In this document: positions 19,002 through 27,151 of the stretch, piece after piece
Layout of the letters: every line of letters begins with the position of its first letter
How positions within the stretch are numbered: position 1 is the stretch's first letter
Assembly: GCF_017948265.1 (NCBI RefSeq)
Contig: NZ_CP072852.1
Coordinates: 2,232,001 to 2,296,000 of the forward strand
From: Rhodoferax sp. PAMC 29310
Lineage (GTDB): Bacteria; Pseudomonadota; Gammaproteobacteria; Burkholderiales; Burkholderiaceae_C
Length of the DNA stretch: 64,000 nt
Direction: 5' to 3'
Made by a program: the position numbers and the translations under genes
Notes under the pieces: model-generated
What the model was told of the DNA's origin: nothing
What the model saw: only the letters and a program-made list of their open reading frames with translations
The model's database searches: none

Positions 19002-20011
19002 TTGGCGGCCTCATCTGGCGTCAAAGGTAAAGGACTCATGCGCCGGCCGTACAGGCGCTTCACCCGCTGTTCCAGCGTCGGGTGGCTGTCCATCCAGTGG
19101 GCCAACGCACGCTCATCCGGCACGTCCACCAACAGCATGTGCTGCACAGACGGGTGCGCAATGCCCATGAAGCGGTGCGGGGCGGCGTCTGCATCGCGGC
19201 GCTGGGTCATGACCTTGCGCAATACCCCGCCCAAGCCGTCGCGGCTGCGGGTCCACTGCACGGCGCGGGCGTCAGCCAGGTATTCGCGCTGGCGGGACAC
19301 GGCCGCCTTCAGCACCCGCCCGGCGACCCAGCCCGCAAACCCCGCGACCATGATGGCCGAGCCAAACAACACCCCCAGTCCACCGCGCTCACGCACCGTG
19401 TCGCCAAAGTTGTACACCAGTTCCAGCCCATAGACCATGCCGGCGAGCTGCATCTTCAAGCGGGTGTCACCCTCACGCAAGTGGCTCAATTCATGGGCCA
19501 CCATGCCCTGTAACTCTTCGCGGTTCAGCAGGTCCAGCGCGCCTTGGGTGACAGCAATCACGGCGTCGGATTCGTCCCAGCCCGCCGCAAAGGCGTTGAT
19601 GGCGTCGGTACGGGTCACCACCATGGGGGCCGGGCGGGCCACGGTGCCGGCAATGCACAGTTCATCCAGCACATTGCAAAAGCGCTGCTCGGCAAATGAC
19701 ACCGAGGGCCGCGCCTCGCGGGCGCCAATGCGCTTGGCCAGTTTCACGCCGCCAGCACGCAACTGCGAGGTCTCCACCCACCAGCCGCCCAACACCAGCA
19801 ACAAGGTCACGCCCACGTTCACCGCCAGAAAGCCAATGGGAAACCCGGGCGTCCAGTGCAGCGCCCAGGTCAAAAAGGCCGCCATCAACCACCACGCGAC
19901 CACCAGCGCGCCATGCACGGCCATAACCAGCAACAGCACCGCCAGCGAGAACGCCAGCAGCAGACGCCGCGTCTCACTGCGGGCGGCATCCTGATGGTCG
20001 AAAAAACGCAT
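18932..20011 (-). CDS. M48-family membrane zinc metallopeptidase
   Basis: This 359-residue protein has N-terminal membrane helices (about 17-45 and 58-77). The HExxH zinc motif is at H173-E174-H177 (VAHELSHLREGDT), and the third ligand Glu lies in SRQREYLADA. Two more hydrophobic segments (about 210-235) flank the active site, as in HtpX-like quality-control proteases of the inner membrane. The upstream minus-strand neighbour is the LemA gene, a pairing seen widely (LemA with an M48 peptidase), 29 bp away. Here LemA is interrupted, which may affect this gene's role. Confidence 0.88.
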   Translation of the reverse strand: MRFFDHQDAARSETRRLLLAFSLAVLLLVMAVHGALVVAWWLMAAFLTWALHWTPGFPIGFLAVNVGVTLLLVLGGWWVETSQLRAGGVKLAKRIGAREARPSVSFAEQRFCNVLDELCIAGTVARPAPMVVTRTDAINAFAAGWDESDAVIAVTQGALDLLNREELQGMVAHELSHLREGDTRLKMQLAGMVYGLELVYNFGDTVRERGGLGVLFGSAIMVAGFAGWVAGRVLKAAVSRQREYLADARAVQWTRSRDGLGGVLRKVMTQRRDADAAPHRFMGIAHPSVQHMLLVDVPDERALAHWMDSHPTLEQRVKRLYGRRMSPLPLTPDEAANQPDKPDEIRPVRQATEGPFTLV

Positions 20012-20040
20012 GGATCGGGGTCAGGTTCCGGCCAAGCCGA

Positions 20041-20622
20041 TCAGAAACTCACTTTAGGCGCGGCGCGCTCTTCATCACTGCGGGTGGCCTCCAGCACGGC
20101 TGCCGGCGCAAAACCAGTCAACCAAGCCACGATCAAATCAGGGAAGGCCTGCACCGCGTTGTTGAAATCCAGCACCTGGTCATTGAAGGCCTGGCGCGCA
20201 AAGCCGAGGCGGTTTTCGGTGCTGGTGAGTTCTTCGGAAAGCGACTGCATGGTGGCGTCGGCTTTCAAGTCAGGATAGTTTTCAGCCACCATCATCAAGC
20301 GTCCCAGACTGCCGCCCAACACGCCTTCAGCCACCGACAGTGCGCCAATACTGGCCGCGTCGCCGGGTTTCGCGCGCGCCGAGACGGCGGCAGACTGAGC
20401 CTGACCGCGCGCCTGAATCACCGCCTCCAGCGTGGCGGACTCATGCTTTAACTAAGCCCGCGCCACCTCCACCAGGTTGGGCACCAGGTCATATCGTCGT
20501 TTGAGTTGCACATCAATCTGCCCGAACGCATTGGCAATGCGGTTGCGCAAGGCCACCAGCCGGTTGTAAATGGCCACGCCCCAAATGACGACGACGCCTG
20601 ACAGCACGAGGAACCCGATCAT
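20041..20622 (-). pseudogene. lemA: LemA-family protein with an in-frame stop codon
   Basis: Read through, this is a 193-residue LemA protein: an N-terminal membrane helix ([22 protein letters not shown]), then [35 protein letters not shown] at 20452-20454 then replaces the codon for the conserved tyrosine of the NLVEVARxYxKHE motif. The frame continues LKHESATLEAVIQARGQAQ to 20041. GAGAGGTGACACATATTC precedes the ATG at 20622, so translation starts normally and stops after 56 residues. The downstream 126-codon part could only be made by reinitiation. A single base change explains it. Confidence 0.85.
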
Positions 20623-20848
20623 GAATATGTGTCACCTCTCTGTATGTGAGCGGGAATCATAGTCGGGGGAGGCGGAAACACCCTCCTTCAACCGGTTTGA
20701 ACCACAGGTCCATCGCCCTGCGACATCACGTAGAACGGGAGAAAACACTTTGAAACAAGTGTCGAATTTATTTACAACTTACCGGCAGTTTTCCTATTTA
20801 TGTTGCTTGGTCCATCGCAAGTTCTTGATTGTTATAGGATTTTTTTTA

Positions 20849-20864
20849 TGGCTCGAAAATTGCA
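20849..20864 (+). promoter_or_regulatory. Sigma-54 (RpoN) promoter
   Basis: TGGCTCG-AAAA-TTGCA matches the -24/-12 consensus TGGCACG-N4-TTGCA in all but one position. GG (20850-20851) and GC (20862-20863) are separated by exactly 10 bp. Transcription would begin near 20875. Confidence 0.7.
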
Positions 20865-20874
20865 TTTCGCGGTT

Positions 20875-20908
20875 GTGGTGCCACTAACCGGTCCGTCAGT
20901 GGCACCAC
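20875..20908 (+). promoter_or_regulatory. 5'-leader hairpin of the esterase mRNA
   Basis: The arms gtggtgccact (20875-20885) and agtggcaccac (20898-20908) are perfectly complementary with a 12-nt loop. The hairpin would start at or near +1 of the sigma-54 promoter and may stabilise the mRNA or act as an operator. Confidence 0.55.
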
Positions 20909-20939
20909 ATCAACAACAAACAACGACCCGAGAGACAAC

Positions 20940-21905
20940 ATGACATTTAAATTTTTGCGTGCCCTCCTTCTTCCCCTCGTTCTAAGCGTGCCGTTGGGCG
21001 CCATGGCTGGGCCCTACAGCAGCATGATTGTCTTTGGTGACAGCTTGTCGGACACGGGCAACCTGTCGCTTGCATCAAGCGGCTTTTACCCAGAGCTTGC
21101 CAATGGCCCCTATAGCGGCGGACGATATTCCGATGGACCCGTTTGGGTGGAAGGGCTCGCTTCTGGATTGGGCCTGCCCGGAGCCGCCACGCCTTATCTA
21201 TTAGGCGGGAACAACTACGCCTACGCGGGTGCGCGGACAGGTGTCGACCTTTCTCCCCCTGGCGTTCTGGCGCAAGCGTTAGGAATTTGGGGTGCCACTC
21301 ACACTGGTCCTGCTGACCCCAATGCACTGTATGTGGTGGTTGGCGGTGGCAACGATATGCGCGATGCCCGCTCGGTAATTGGGGGTGATTCCCTCACGCG
21401 AATGACTGCAGCGGCCTCGGCGTTCAACAACTTGGCGACCACGGTTACCTATCTGGCAAATAAGGGTGTGAAAAACATGCTGATCGCCAACCTGCCCGAC
21501 CTCGGTTTCACCCCGGAAGCCATCAGGCTGGGATTGCAGGCCGAATCCTCTGACGCCTCCGCTGCATTCAATAGCTTTTTTGGCTCATTGATGGGGTACG
21601 GAAGCTCGCTGGGTGTGCATATGAACTTGCTAGACATGGCAGGCATTGCGACTGACGTGCGCTTGAACCCCTCCTTGTATGGCGTCACCAATACGAATAA
21701 GCCTTGCGCAGGCTTTTTGGGCTCGGAGGGCGCCAGCTGCGCGCAGTCCGCATTTTCAGATGAACTCCATCCCTCTGCCCTGGTTCACTCACTCTTCGCG
21801 CGGTCCGCATTGGTGGTGTTGGGAGTGCCTGAGCCGGGCTCGCTCGCGCTCTTTGGATTGGCTGTGATCGCGCTGGTGGCGGTGCGCCGTCGTCAGACCA
21901 GCTAA
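20940..21905 (+). CDS. GDSL/SGNH esterase with PEP-CTERM sorting signal
   Basis: This 321-residue exported protein has a signal peptide (cleavage about AMA-GP, residue 23), block I IVFGDSLSDTGN with catalytic S35, block III VVGGGNDMRD and the C-terminal DELHPS with catalytic Asp/His. It is related to autotransporter-type lipase/esterase GDSL enzymes. The C-terminus VPEPGSLALFGLAVIALVAVRRRQTS is a PEP-CTERM signal (motif, membrane helix, arginines). It would be recognised by an exosortase encoded elsewhere and released during surface polymer export. A sigma-54 promoter lies upstream, as for other PEP-CTERM genes under PrsK/PrsR control. Confidence 0.92.
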   Translation: MTFKFLRALLLPLVLSVPLGAMAGPYSSMIVFGDSLSDTGNLSLASSGFYPELANGPYSGGRYSDGPVWVEGLASGLGLPGAATPYLLGGNNYAYAGARTGVDLSPPGVLAQALGIWGATHTGPADPNALYVVVGGGNDMRDARSVIGGDSLTRMTAAASAFNNLATTVTYLANKGVKNMLIANLPDLGFTPEAIRLGLQAESSDASAAFNSFFGSLMGYGSSLGVHMNLLDMAGIATDVRLNPSLYGVTNTNKPCAGFLGSEGASCAQSAFSDELHPSALVHSLFARSALVVLGVPEPGSLALFGLAVIALVAVRRRQTS

Positions 21906-21921
21906 GCCAACGTCCAGGCGC

Positions 21922-23004
21922 TTAACCAAACAGGCGCTTGACATCGACCGTGGGCCGGCGGCCCACGTTGTCCCAGTGGGCATTGACCCACTGCGCTCCT
22001 CGCTCTCGCCCTTGAGCGCGCAGCAACTCCAAGAACGGCGCGTAGGCAATCAGCTTGGTTTCTGAGCGCTGAAGGCTTTCGACCTGGTGGGAGTCAATCA
22101 TGTGAAAACGCATGGCCAGTAGACGACGCTCAAGTCGACCCCGTGTAAACCAGCTGGGCCCGGCGAAATCGGCAGCACGTGCAAACATGCGCATCTCCCG
22201 CATGAAGTTGGCGCTGAAGGACAGCTCTCCAATACGCGTTTCAATGTCTTCCATGCTGCGAGGCGTACTGGAGTGCTCCAGCGGGTTGAGCAACACCAGC
22301 AGCACGTCGCGCGAGTCGCATTGATAAAACAATGGAAAGACGGCCGGGTTGGCCAAGTAACCACCGTCCCAGTAGGCCTCGCCATCAATTTACACCGCGT
22401 GGTGAATGCGGGGCAGGCAGGCCGAAGCCAGCAAAACTTCCACCGTCAACTCAGACTCCCGAAACAGGCGCAGCTTGCCGGTGTTGGCCTGGGTGGTGCC
22501 CACAAACAGTTTGAACGGACTGTGGGACCGCAAGCCCGCAAAGTCCACTTGCCGATTGAGCAGATCACGCAAGGGGTTGAGTTCCAGCGGATTGAGTTGT
22601 GAGGGTGAAAATACCCAGCCCAGTTCGCCATCAGCTTGCTGGCCGGCGACAGGCTGATGGTGTGGCCCTCGCCTTGGGTCATCAAGCCCCAGGGCATTTG
22701 CTGCCCCACGTCGGTCCAGAACCGGGTCAAGCCCTCACGTGCGCCTTGGGCGCCGCCCTTCATCCAGCCGTCAGCAAACACCACGGCGTTCATGGCGCCC
22801 GCGCTACTGCCACTCAAACCTTCAACGGAAAGATCAGGCTGATCCAGCAAGGCATCCAGCACACCCCAGGTGAAGGCACCGTGCGCCGCCCTGCAAGGCG
22901 AGATTCAGACGACGCAAGGGCGAGCGGCGCAAGCGCCTGAACACATTGGTAACGGACGGGGACGGGGCCAGCGCTTGGCCGGCACGCAGAGAACTGTCAG
23001 TCAT
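21922..23004 (-). pseudogene. Patatin-like phospholipase, multiply disrupted
   Basis: The start at 23004 has a perfect AAGGAG ribosome site (MTDSSLRAGQALAPSPSV). The frame reads to NLALQGG and is lost at about 22881-22890, where two bases are missing before HGAFTWGVLDALLD. The nucleophile motif GLSGSSAGA follows. A second frameshift comes from a missing base in the A/T run at 22608-22611 (FSPSQLNPLELNPLRDL continues in another frame). A TAA at 22390-22392 then interrupts RIHHAV-IDGEAYWDGGY. The last frame (YLANPAVFPLFYQ...) ends at 21922. Three independent lesions show a decayed gene. The intact protein would have been a serine lipid acyl hydrolase. Confidence 0.88.
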
Positions 23005-23112
23005 CTGAACTCCTTTTCGGCGCAGAAGACGCCAGACGGGTTCAGTTCAGTATGGGGTTATCCCCAATTTGCGCCGTCAAATATGCTGCGTTGCAGCAAT
23101 AAGTACTGGTAA

Positions 23113-23172
23113 TTGCTATTACATCAATAGCTACGCCTGCATACCTGACTGTGGGTAGAGAGCGAAAAGACT
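23113..23172. repeat. Dispersed intergenic repeat, copy 3 (degenerate)
   Basis: AATAGCTACGCCTGCA, a spacer and GGGTAGAGAGCGAAAAGACTT can be aligned with copies at 13857 and 17911, with more mismatches. Confidence 0.45.
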
Positions 23173-23187
23173 TGTAAATATCACCGG

Positions 23188-23469
23188 TTAACGAGACTGG
23201 TCACCTCGCCGCTGTTCTCGCAACATAAACAGGTAGAGGCCTTCGACTTTTTCGCGCGCCCAAGGGGTTTTGCGCAAAAACTTGAGGCTGGACTTGACGC
23301 TGGGGTCCAGCACAAAGCAGCGCACGGGAATGCGCTGGCCCAACTCGTCCCAGCCGTAAAAGTCGGCCAAGGCCGTGACGATGGCCTCCAGCGTCAGGCC
23401 GTGCAGCGGGTTGTGCGCCTGAGTGGGCGGCTTGGAAGGGGATGCGGGGGGTGTTTCAGACGATTCCAT
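23188..23469 (-). CDS. VF530/DUF2132 family protein
   Basis: This 93-residue protein has a proline-rich N-terminus of about 20 residues and then the VF530 domain ([51 protein letters not shown]). The family is small, conserved in proteobacteria and proposed to bind DNA; its function is unknown. It stands alone, upstream of the NYN gene's 3' end. Confidence 0.85.
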   Translation of the reverse strand: MESSETPPASPSKPPTQAHNPLHGLTLEAIVTALADFYGWDELGQRIPVRCFVLDPSVKSSLKFLRKTPWAREKVEGLYLFMLREQRRGDQSR

Positions 23470-23500
23470 GGGGTGATTTTCGCAGCTTGTGCACGCTCAC

Positions 23501-24286
23501 TTAGGGCTGGCGCAGACGCAAGTGGTTTTCCCACGCGCCAGCTCCCTGCTCTACCGACGCGTTGAGGCGGGTCAGAAGGTCCGAAAAGCTGTCAAAACCC
23601 TGCTCCTGCAGGTCCAGCGTAGCGTCCATGCGCTGAACCATCTGCCACACCGCCGCACGCGCCACCCAAGGCTCGCCGGTGTTTCGAGCCAACAGCCGAA
23701 TGGCGCGGGGCACCAGGGCCGCAGGGGAATGATCGGGCTCGGCTGGCATTGCCATCGGGTCCACCAGACGGTCGTAGTAAATGAACTCATCGCAGCTTTT
23801 GGCCCAATGCCGGTTGGTCGATTTGCGGTCACCAATGCCAATCAGTCGACGCCCTGCCGCCTTGACCTTTTGCGCCACTGGCATGAAATCACTGTCGCCG
23901 CCCACAATCACCACCGAACCAACGTGCTCAAAGCGCTCAATGTCCTGCATGGCGTCCAGACAGAGCCGTATGTCGGCCCCGTTCTTGGCCGCGGCGCCCG
24001 GAGGAAAGAGTTGCACCAGTTCCACTGCGCCTTGCAGCAGTGCATCGCGGTAGCGACCAAAAAACTGCCAGTTGCAATAGGCCCGGTTGATGGCCAGTGG
24101 CCCCAAGGCCAACGCAAACTCCACCACTGCCGCCACGTCAACCACAGGTTCCTGCAGCTTGAAGCGGCCATCCGGTTTGCCGTAGCTGCCTTCACCCAGA
24201 CGGGCCTCGGACAGACTGGCGTGCAAGTTCTCAAAATCCCAATAAAGGGCGACCGAAGGCAGTTGATGTTTGGGTTGTGAATTCAC
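23501..24286 (-). CDS. NYN-domain (PIN-like) protein with OST-HTH-like C-terminus
   Basis: This 261-residue protein has an N-terminal NYN domain with the acidic residues of a PIN-like nuclease (YWDFENLH with D17 and N20; GADIRLCLDAM; VVIVGGDSDFMPV). The C-terminal region (AIRLLARNTGEPWVARAAVWQMVQRMDATLDLQEQGFDSFSDLL) resembles an OST-HTH/LOTUS RNA-binding module, as in LabA/DUF88 proteins. It probably binds or cuts RNA in the cytoplasm. The start is GTG 24286, with AGGAG six bases upstream; the open frame extends to 24586 but overlaps the divergent promoter area. Confidence 0.82.
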   Translation of the reverse strand: MNSQPKHQLPSVALYWDFENLHASLSEARLGEGSYGKPDGRFKLQEPVVDVAAVVEFALALGPLAINRAYCNWQFFGRYRDALLQGAVELVQLFPPGAAAKNGADIRLCLDAMQDIERFEHVGSVVIVGGDSDFMPVAQKVKAAGRRLIGIGDRKSTNRHWAKSCDEFIYYDRLVDPMAMPAEPDHSPAALVPRAIRLLARNTGEPWVARAAVWQMVQRMDATLDLQEQGFDSFSDLLTRLNASVEQGAGAWENHLRLRQP

Positions 24287-24439
24287 ATTGGGCTCCTGCG
24301 CCGTCACGCACGACCCCTGTCTTGCGGCGCCGACGCTCCGTGCTGTAATTGTTGCATTCAAACCCACACGCCCCCTCCTTGATCTCATGCTGACCCTGCC
24401 GCCCTTTGCCTCGCCCCACTTCCTGCCGAGGAACCCGCG

Positions 24440-26044
24440 ATGAGCTTGTGGGCGCTTTCCACCAATCTGGTAGGCGGCTTGGGCCTGTTCCTGCTCGGCA
24501 TGTCGATGATGACCGACGGCCTGAAGTTGGCCGCCGGCCCGGCCCTCGAGCGCATCCTGGCCGGCGCCACACGTACCCGTTGGCATGCCCTGGGCTCAGG
24601 CGTGATGGTGACGGCGTTGGTGCAGTCGTCCAGTGCCGTCACCGTGGCGGCCATTGGTTTTGTCAATGCCGGCCTGCTGTCACTGGGTCCCGCGTTATGG
24701 GTGCTATTCGGCGCCAACGTGGGCACCACGATGACGGGCTGGATCATTGCGCTGATTGGGCTGAAATTCAAGATTGAAGCACTGGCCTTGCCTCTGATTG
24801 GTGTGGGCGTCATGCTTCGCCTCACCGGGGAGGGCCAGCGCCGCGGCGCTATTGGTACCGCCCTGGCCGGTTTTGGACTGTTGTTTCTGGGCATTGCCAT
24901 GCTCCAGTCATCGTTCACCGGGCTGGCGGGGCAAATTGAACTGCCGCAAGGTGAGGGCCCACTGGCTGTGCTGGCCCAAGTCGCAATCGGGGCGTTAATG
25001 ACGGTGCTGATGCAGTCCTCCAGCGCCTCCATGGCCATTGCACTCACCGCCGCGCAAGGTGGCCTACTCACAACCCAGGGGGCCGCAGCCGTGGTCATCG
25101 GGGCCAATATTGGCACCACGGTGACCGCTATGCTGGCCGCCATTGGTGCCACCCCCAATGCACGCCGGGCAGCGGCGGCACAGGTGATGTTCAACCTGAT
25201 CACAGCATTGGTGGCGCTGGCACTGCTACCTTGGCTAATTGGTGCATTGGGCGCGGGCAGCGAAGCATTGGGGCTCCCCCATGACCCGGCTGCCAAACTG
25301 GCGCTGTTCCACTCGATCTTCAACATTCTGGGCGTGCTGCTGATGTGGCCATTGGCCAGCCACCTGACACGCTGGCTTCAGGCCCGTTTCAAACGGCGCG
25401 AAGACGACGAAGCGCAGGTTCAGCATCTGGACGACAACGTACTGCCCGTGCCGGCCCTGGCCGTCGAGGCCCTGGTACGCGAGGTGGCCCGCGTCGGCCA
25501 CGTGGCCATTCGCATGGTGAGCGCGGCGCTCCACGGCGCAAGTCAGATCGATCTGGCGCGCGACCATGCCATCGTCACCCAACTGGACGCCGCTATTGCC
25601 ACCTTTGTGGAGCGCATGAACCGCTCGGCCATGCCCCAGCGCGCCAGCGAGCGTTTGGCGCAGGTACTCAGGGTGCTGCGTTACCACGAAACCACCGCAG
25701 AACAAGCCAAAGCCGCCGCACCACTGGGCCATATCGCGCCCAAAGAAAGGCTCGCACAGACCGCCCATGCCGCGTTCTTGGTCCAGACCGAAGCCTTGCT
25801 GGCCCTGTGCGACCCACAAGCTTATGACCCAGAAACAGCGGCCCTGGACGCCGCCGCCAGCGAAATGGAAACCGCTTACGAAACCCTGAAAGCCAGCCTG
25901 CTGGCCGCCGGCGCCGTGGGCGGCACCCGCCTGTCTGATATGGAAGAAGCCCTGCGCCGCTACAGCGCCCTTCGCCGCGCTGCGCAACAAGCCACCAAAG
26001 CCCGCCGGCGTTGGCCCGCCCCGGATTCGCCTTCCGAGCCGTGA
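24440..26044 (+). CDS. Na/Pi cotransporter family protein with PhoU-like tail
   Basis: This 534-residue inner-membrane protein has two inverted repeats of the NaPi-II type, each with a QSSSA motif (VQSSSAVTVA, MQSSSASMAIA) and the GANVGTT/GANIGTT pairs. About nine helices are followed, from residue 315, by a soluble PhoU-like helical domain (VREVARVGHVAIRMVSAAL...). It is expected to export or import phosphate coupled to sodium, as YjbB does. The start is ATG 24440. It is divergent from the NYN gene and followed by tRNA-Ser. Confidence 0.9.
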   Translation: MSLWALSTNLVGGLGLFLLGMSMMTDGLKLAAGPALERILAGATRTRWHALGSGVMVTALVQSSSAVTVAAIGFVNAGLLSLGPALWVLFGANVGTTMTGWIIALIGLKFKIEALALPLIGVGVMLRLTGEGQRRGAIGTALAGFGLLFLGIAMLQSSFTGLAGQIELPQGEGPLAVLAQVAIGALMTVLMQSSSASMAIALTAAQGGLLTTQGAAAVVIGANIGTTVTAMLAAIGATPNARRAAAAQVMFNLITALVALALLPWLIGALGAGSEALGLPHDPAAKLALFHSIFNILGVLLMWPLASHLTRWLQARFKRREDDEAQVQHLDDNVLPVPALAVEALVREVARVGHVAIRMVSAALHGASQIDLARDHAIVTQLDAAIATFVERMNRSAMPQRASERLAQVLRVLRYHETTAEQAKAAAPLGHIAPKERLAQTAHAAFLVQTEALLALCDPQAYDPETAALDAAASEMETAYETLKASLLAAGAVGGTRLSDMEEALRRYSALRRAAQQATKARRRWPAPDSPSEP

Positions 26045-26119
26045 TGCAGGGCCGGGGTCAAAGAATTTGCACATCCCACAAGCACAAGACCTTCGCGAGG
26101 CAGTTAGAATGATTGGCTT

Positions 26120-26209
26120 GGAAGCGTGGCAGAGCGGTTGAATGCACCGGTCTTGAAAACCGGCGATGTTTTGCGACATCCGTGAGTTCGAATCTCACCG
26201 CTTCCGCCA
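26120..26209 (+). tRNA. tRNA-Ser (anticodon TGA), CCA encoded
   Basis: The 90-nt gene has a 7-bp acceptor stem (GGAAGCG pairing with CGCTTCC), anticodon loop CTTGAAA with TGA, a long class-II variable arm (CGATGTTTTGCGACATCCG), TTCGAAT T-loop, and an encoded 3' CCA at 26207-26209. Its last 15 bases are repeated at 41672-41686, so it is the insertion target of the downstream island. Confidence 0.96.
26195..26209. other. attL: left direct repeat of the genomic island
   Basis: The 15-bp sequence tcaccgcttccgcca is the tRNA-Ser 3' end and recurs exactly at 41672-41686. Integration into the 3' end of tRNA genes is typical of P4-type integrases. Confidence 0.85.
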
Positions 26210-26245
26210 TAAAAAATCTATAAGTCATTGATTTATAAGTACAAA

Positions 26246-26270
26246 AAGCCACCGCAAGGTGGCTTTTTTG
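26246..26270 (+). terminator. Rho-independent terminator after tRNA-Ser
   Basis: AAGCCACC, loop GCAA and GGTGGCTT, followed by a T-run. It lies inside the island and now serves the tRNA-Ser transcript. Confidence 0.9.
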
Positions 26271-26404
26271 TTTCCTACTCACATCTCAATCCACATTTGA
26301 TTCTGCGATTGGCTAGGAGCAACTGGGACCAATTTAGAGCGTTATGCACTTCAGAACCCACACTGATCGTTTTCCTCCCTAGAAATTGACTGTATAAACC
26401 GCAT

Positions 26405-27115
26405 ATGAGCATTCAATCCCTAGATAAACCTGCGGCCATCCCCGTTCCATCAAAGGCGCGGGTATACGACTACACAGGACTGAATGAGTCTGGCCTTATC
26501 AGACTGCAAAGAAGCGGCCAAACCTTGCTCGTTAGAGGTGCTGTTTACGCGCGCGTCAGCCCAATCGCGGAGAAGGCCAAAACGCTTCTCGTGAAAGTAA
26601 ACACCAGTCCTGGCTTTGAACGCGGCCCGCAGGACAAGAGTTTCCTTGCCCGCTCCCTGACGGGCGAAATCTTTCGCATCATAGGTATCGTTGAAAAGAC
26701 AGTGAAACCCGTTCAAGGCGTTGAGATAAAAAGGGTTCACACGTTTGTTCAACGCCCATCCCAGATGCTCGACGTCCAGAACAAGCCGCTGTCCAAGCAC
26801 GAAGCCCCCTCAACGGCACAGCTACCGCCTCAATCCAAAGACTCGCACCAACCTCTCGGTGATGTAAAAAAAGAAGCCAAACTTGCGCGATTGAATAGAG
26901 AGTTTCAGCGCGTGAATGCACAACGGGCCAGCTCCATCGACCCAGCCGTCCGCATGGCGTTTGCCGCACATTACCTCGGCGAGTCAGAGTCCAACCTGTA
27001 CCGGAAGAAAGCTGAGGGCCAGTTTCCGCAAGCCATTCAGCGAGGCAAAGGCGCGTTCTGGCTGATGTCTGATCTTGACGCATTCAAGGCAGGTACATGG
27101 AGGCCGGCAACCTGA
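26405..27115 (+). CDS. Island protein with AlpA/excisionase-like C-terminal DNA-binding domain
   Basis: This 236-residue protein is of two parts. The first 115 residues contain a beta-rich segment with no family I recognise (YDYTGLNESGLIRLQRSGQTLLVRGAVYARV). A charged linker leads to the last 60 residues, AHYLGESESNLYRKKAEGQFPQAIQRGKGAFWLMSDLDAF. That end has the pattern of AlpA/MerR-like excisionase helices (short HTH, 'YR...G.FP', 'FWL..DLDAF'). It is the first gene inside attL, where excision or regulatory genes often sit. It may control integrase or excision; the N-terminal domain could add a ligand or partner function. Confidence 0.6.
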   Translation: MSIQSLDKPAAIPVPSKARVYDYTGLNESGLIRLQRSGQTLLVRGAVYARVSPIAEKAKTLLVKVNTSPGFERGPQDKSFLARSLTGEIFRIIGIVEKTVKPVQGVEIKRVHTFVQRPSQMLDVQNKPLSKHEAPSTAQLPPQSKDSHQPLGDVKKEAKLARLNREFQRVNAQRASSIDPAVRMAFAAHYLGESESNLYRKKAEGQFPQAIQRGKGAFWLMSDLDAFKAGTWRPAT

Positions 27116-27151
27116 CCTCGGATCAATGCGCCACTACAAGAATTTGTAATT

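Larger units (their letters stand above)
20623..20939 (+). promoter_or_regulatory. Upstream region of the PEP-CTERM esterase
   Basis: These 317 bp contain no gene. In order they hold a short dyad ACACTT-N6-AAGTGT (20745-20762), a sigma-54-type promoter (20849-20864), and an 11-bp-arm hairpin (20875-20908) at the expected start of the transcript. Confidence 0.6.

Noticed and set aside
26058..26282. 74-codon minus-strand open frame over tRNA-Ser
   Set aside because: It contains the well-known spurious peptide produced by tRNA-Ser antisense translation; the tRNA is certain.
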